Positions 61,471-64,000 of a DNA stretch of 64,000 nt are shown here, in pieces (the stretch's first letter is position 1; the number at the start of each line of letters is the position of its first letter). The DNA comes from an uncultured Treponema sp. (GTDB taxonomy: Bacteria; Spirochaetota; Spirochaetia; Treponematales; Treponemataceae), in assembly GCA_945877425.1 (NCBI GenBank), contig CAMCRZ010000004.1:62001-126000 (forward strand). Reading direction: 5' to 3'. A program made the position numbers and the translations under genes. The notes under the pieces were generated by a model. That model did no database searches and had not been told where the DNA came from. It saw nothing but the letters and a program-made list of their open reading frames with translations.

Positions 61471-61945
61471 TAAGCTTTGCCTCCCTGGAATGTTTGTTTG
61501 AAACAGCGTAAAGAATTCCGTTAGTGAAAGTGTCTCTGTCTGTGCAGCATGTTCCAAGATTTTTTATGGCAGAAAAAATTTCTTCAATTGAAGGATGCTG
61601 ATACTTTACGAGAAGTTCATAAGCCGTAAAAATTTTTCCTGCATCGCAATAACCGCACAAATGCATTCCTGCCTGAGAAAATCCGTTTATGATATCAGTG
61701 TAAATGGGATTTGTTTTAAAACTTTCAAGAGTTTCAATCTGGCAGTTGCGTATGCTTCCTGTAGTTACAGTGCAGGAACACATTGGCTTTGAATCAACAA
61801 GAATCATGCAGTTGCCGCAAAAACCGTTTTCACAGCCGCATTTTACGCTGTAAAGATTCAGCCGCCGCAAAACAGTAAGAAGTTTTTCCTGAGGTTCAGC
61901 ATCAAGGATAGTTTTTTTATTGTTCAGTATTACCGGAATTTTCAT
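61457..61945 (-). CDS. molybdenum hydroxylase 2Fe-2S subunit
   Basis: 162 residues from the ATG at 61945 (GGAGG nine bases upstream; the ATG at 61972 lies in the upstream gene). The ferredoxin-like first cluster motif is complete: VKCGCENGFCGNC plus a later Cys (MCSC). The second cluster begins normally (LCGYCDAGKIFTAYE), but the final pair, usually CxC in CRCTGY, reads GTCCTDRD with adjacent cysteines. It is still likely to hold two clusters, with changed geometry. Genes for the large and FAD subunits overlap it on both sides. Confidence 0.87.
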   Translation of the reverse strand: MKIPVILNNKKTILDAEPQEKLLTVLRRLNLYSVKCGCENGFCGNCMILVDSKPMCSCTVTTGSIRNCQIETLESFKTNPIYTDIINGFSQAGMHLCGYCDAGKIFTAYELLVKYQHPSIEEIFSAIKNLGTCCTDRDTFTNGILYAVSNKHSREAKLNGKK

Positions 61946-64000
61946 CTTTGCTTTCCTCCGTTTCTTGCTCAAGTTTTATTTCTTTCTGGGAAGCTTCCAC
62001 CAAAGTGTTGTAAATGGAATCAGTTGAAAGAGGCAGACTTGTAAGCGAACAGTTTATTGCCTGTGAAATGGCCTGTGCATAAGCAGAAGGTATTACCTGA
62101 TAAACAAGCTCACCAATCTGGCTTGGATTTTCATTTGACTGAATAAACGAAATCTTTATGTCTTTGGCATCAAGTGTTTCGTGGTGAACAAGTGATTTCA
62201 AAACTTTCTGAATGCCAAGTTTGATAGTACTTGTAACAGCCTGAGTGTTCATAAGTTTTCCGCCGCTTATAGCAATGCTGATGTTTCTGATTGTTTCCCT
62301 GTAAGTTGCCATGTCCATTTCTACTTCAACTGTTGCTGCAATAAATGATGTGTTGTAAAAAGGCTGGCCTTTAAACTCTTTGCTGTTCCATACTTTTTTT
62401 TGGGCAGGAGTAATTTTTTTTACAACAGAATAGGGAAGTGCAGCAGAAGATTTTCGCTTCTTGATTCCCCTGCAGCATTTTTGCAGAAGTTCCGTCATTA
62501 CGCTTATGTTTGAATAAACACTTTCCGGCAGCAGCGGTTCTTTGTCTGCAAGAAAATTTGAATTGAATTTTACGTTTGCAGGCGAAATTTCAAGAATTTC
62601 TCCTGCAAGTTTTGACCATATATCCTGAATGGAAGATGATACAGGAGAAGTGTGAATTGTTACAGTTTCATCTTCTTCCAAAGTAACTTCAAGACTCTGA
62701 TCGTTTCCGTAAGCCTGAGAGCCAAAATAGCATGAACCTTCGTAAGCACAGGCAAATCCAATCCCACGTAAAGGTGAAGTGTAAGTAGTCAGCATTCCCT
62801 TTCTAAAGTTTTCATGATTTCTCAAAGACGCTTCCTGCTGATAGCAGAAATATTTTCTTTTAAAATCACTTAAAGAAGCAGCACACTCTAAAACTTCAAG
62901 AGGCTTTTCAAATTTAAAAGTAAAAAGTGATTTTTGCTGTTCTGTTTTTTTGTTGCCTGGAGGAAGGATGAAATTTTTTTCCCTAAGTTCCAGCGGCGAA
63001 ACAGAACATTTTTTACTTAGCAGCGTAATCTGATTTTCAATGGCAAAAAATGCGGCAGAATCAATTAAAGACAAATCAATGGAAGAAGGTGGATTAAACG
63101 AACGTTCTGCCACAGCTGTTACCTGAATGTTTTCTATAGAATAACATCCGCAGCTTGCAATAATGAGCCTGTCAATTATTTCCTGAGAAAAAGGATTTAT
63201 AAAACCAGCGTCAACTTTAATATCAGCTTTAAGGGCAGTGATTTTTCCTTCCTTAGTGCATGATGTTTTGTAGTTTAAAACAATAGGCTGCATTGTATCC
63301 ATAAAAAGATTCTGCTCTTTTCTTGAATAAACTATTTTTACAGGATGACCTGTTTTTAAACTTGCAATTGCTGCCTGACAAGTAATGATGGAATTAAACC
63401 AAATGCTGTTTGTGCCGTGGTTAAAGCACCGTGTTTTTTTTACAATAATATTTTCTGATTTTATTTTTAAGGCTTCACTTAAAATCTGACGCAGGCTTCT
63501 GAGCCATTGAGTTGGTGTAAAAACAGTTAAAACATTTTCTTTGAAAGAACAAAGTGCGCCGTTAGTTTCTCCAAAGTTAGGAACAGAAAGTGAATATTTC
63601 CATGAGCCTTCTGCACAAAAATCAGATTCTTCAAAAATAGAATTTATATTTTCGAAGTCGCCCCATTTAATGCTTCGGCTTGCAATTTCGCTTGAAAAAA
63701 GTTTTTCCAGTTCAGTGTCTTCTTGAGGAGTTTCATTTTTTGCTGAAGTTTTTTCTGAAGATTTCTCTGAATCTTTTTCTTCCGGAAAATCATTTTTTAC
63801 ATCATCAATTTTAAAATAGTAATCAATGGAATTTCTGTCGTAAACAATTTCAACTTCTTCAAGAAGTTCGTTTAAAACTTTTTCGTCAGGACCTGTTAAA
63901 ATTCCTATAGGTTCTCCAAAATAAGAAACGTTTCCTTCGCTGAAGACAGGAACTTTTCCGTGAGGCGTATCAATTAAATTTCTTCCCGGAACATCTTTTG
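61917..64000 (-). CDS. molybdenum hydroxylase large subunit, diverged (partial, 5' end cut off)
   Basis: The frame is open from the window edge for ~694 residues, so the ATG at 63302 is internal. It aligns with xanthine dehydrogenase-type large subunits: KDVPGRNLIDTPHGKVPVFS, YFGEPIGILTG, then TPTQWLRSLRQILSEALKI, LKTGHPVKIVYSRKEQNLF and PSQIGELVYQVIPSAYAQAI with the catalytic-type Glu. Two cofactor-binding signatures are degenerate: GGGFGGK is replaced by CFNHGTNSI, and the GQG motif by TSPVSSS. A Lys/Glu/Ser linker is inserted after FKIDDV. Binding of molybdopterin is therefore doubtful. Confidence 0.8.
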   Translation of the reverse strand, partial: KDVPGRNLIDTPHGKVPVFSEGNVSYFGEPIGILTGPDEKVLNELLEEVEIVYDRNSIDYYFKIDDVKNDFPEEKDSEKSSEKTSAKNETPQEDTELEKLFSSEIASRSIKWGDFENINSIFEESDFCAEGSWKYSLSVPNFGETNGALCSFKENVLTVFTPTQWLRSLRQILSEALKIKSENIIVKKTRCFNHGTNSIWFNSIITCQAAIASLKTGHPVKIVYSRKEQNLFMDTMQPIVLNYKTSCTKEGKITALKADIKVDAGFINPFSQEIIDRLIIASCGCYSIENIQVTAVAERSFNPPSSIDLSLIDSAAFFAIENQITLLSKKCSVSPLELREKNFILPPGNKKTEQQKSLFTFKFEKPLEVLECAASLSDFKRKYFCYQQEASLRNHENFRKGMLTTYTSPLRGIGFACAYEGSCYFGSQAYGNDQSLEVTLEEDETVTIHTSPVSSSIQDIWSKLAGEILEISPANVKFNSNFLADKEPLLPESVYSNISVMTELLQKCCRGIKKRKSSAALPYSVVKKITPAQKKVWNSKEFKGQPFYNTSFIAATVEVEMDMATYRETIRNISIAISGGKLMNTQAVTSTIKLGIQKVLKSLVHHETLDAKDIKISFIQSNENPSQIGELVYQVIPSAYAQAISQAINCSLTSLPLSTDSIYNTLVEASQKEIKLEQETEESKDENSGNTEQ

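Noticed and set aside
63302..63302. ATG at 63302 as the start of the molybdenum-hydroxylase large subunit
   Set aside because: The frame continues upstream without a stop to the window edge and encodes recognisable family sequence (LKTGHPVKIVYSRKEQNLF), so this Met is internal.
1..64000. CRISPR arrays, insertion sequences or prophage
   Set aside because: No regularly spaced repeats, transposase, integrase or phage structural motifs were found; the content is core chromosomal.

Overview
The window reads as a chromosome segment of a low-GC Treponema-like spirochaete. The evidence is a flgB-flgC-fliE-fliF-x-fliG-fliH-fliI-fliJ periplasmic-flagellum cluster, a cytidylate kinase fused to ribosomal protein S1, a GreA factor on the end of a 900-residue TPR protein, the outer-membrane-associated TIGR03546/TIGR03545 gene pair, and many short lipoproteins with spirochaete-style lipoboxes. 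The genus assignment is inference from gene content; I could not run a search. No phage, insertion sequence or CRISPR array was seen, and no gap between genes exceeds about 240 bases.

Layout. 1-4262 (minus): a cut-off metallo-beta-lactamase-fold gene, TPR-GreA, and a TPR protein. 4494-16736 (plus): rpe with three envelope TPR/lipoprotein genes; then recA-folK-scpA-scpB-rluB-cmk/rpsA and a sigma54 activator, joining DNA repair, folate, chromosome segregation and ribosome functions. 16804-24251: a TPR membrane protein, a lipoprotein, tRNA-Arg(UCU) on the minus strand, rlmI-miaA, a 72-residue convergent gene, TatD, an orphan Hpt protein and an enlarged signal peptidase I. 24289-31881: the flagellar basal body/C-ring/export cluster. 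32017-40432: a TGS-type uridine kinase, topoisomerase IV-like parE-parC with a histone H1-like tail on ParE, a membrane protein, an IMPACT-family protein and a histidine phosphatase. 40524-48953: secA (minus), then lipoproteins, NUDIX, a glycosyltransferase and a PCMD-type secreted protein. 49071-53532: hisS, coaX, a NeuB-family synthase and a DUF1848 protein. 53597-60652: TIGR03546/TIGR03545, yebC, ruvC-ruvA-ruvB and queA. 60664-64000 (minus): a three-subunit molybdenum-hydroxylase-like cluster whose large subunit runs off the end.

Two observations stand out. First, the 135-residue gene between fliF and fliG combines a FliG N-domain-like segment with a C-terminal tail that copies FliF's own FliG-binding end; I do not recognise it as a described flagellar protein. 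Second, about ten promoter-proximal genes (MBL gene, TPR gene, rpe, rlmI, flgB, secA, the 43378 lipoprotein, hisS, DUF1848, TIGR03546, ruvA) have no Shine-Dalgarno sequence, but have a promoter -10 element ending 6-8 bases before the start codon, so their mRNAs should be leaderless. Most operon-internal genes carry ordinary GGAG-type sites. Two divergent gene pairs place back-to-back leaderless promoters over one shared -35 hexamer with the same 64-base gap.
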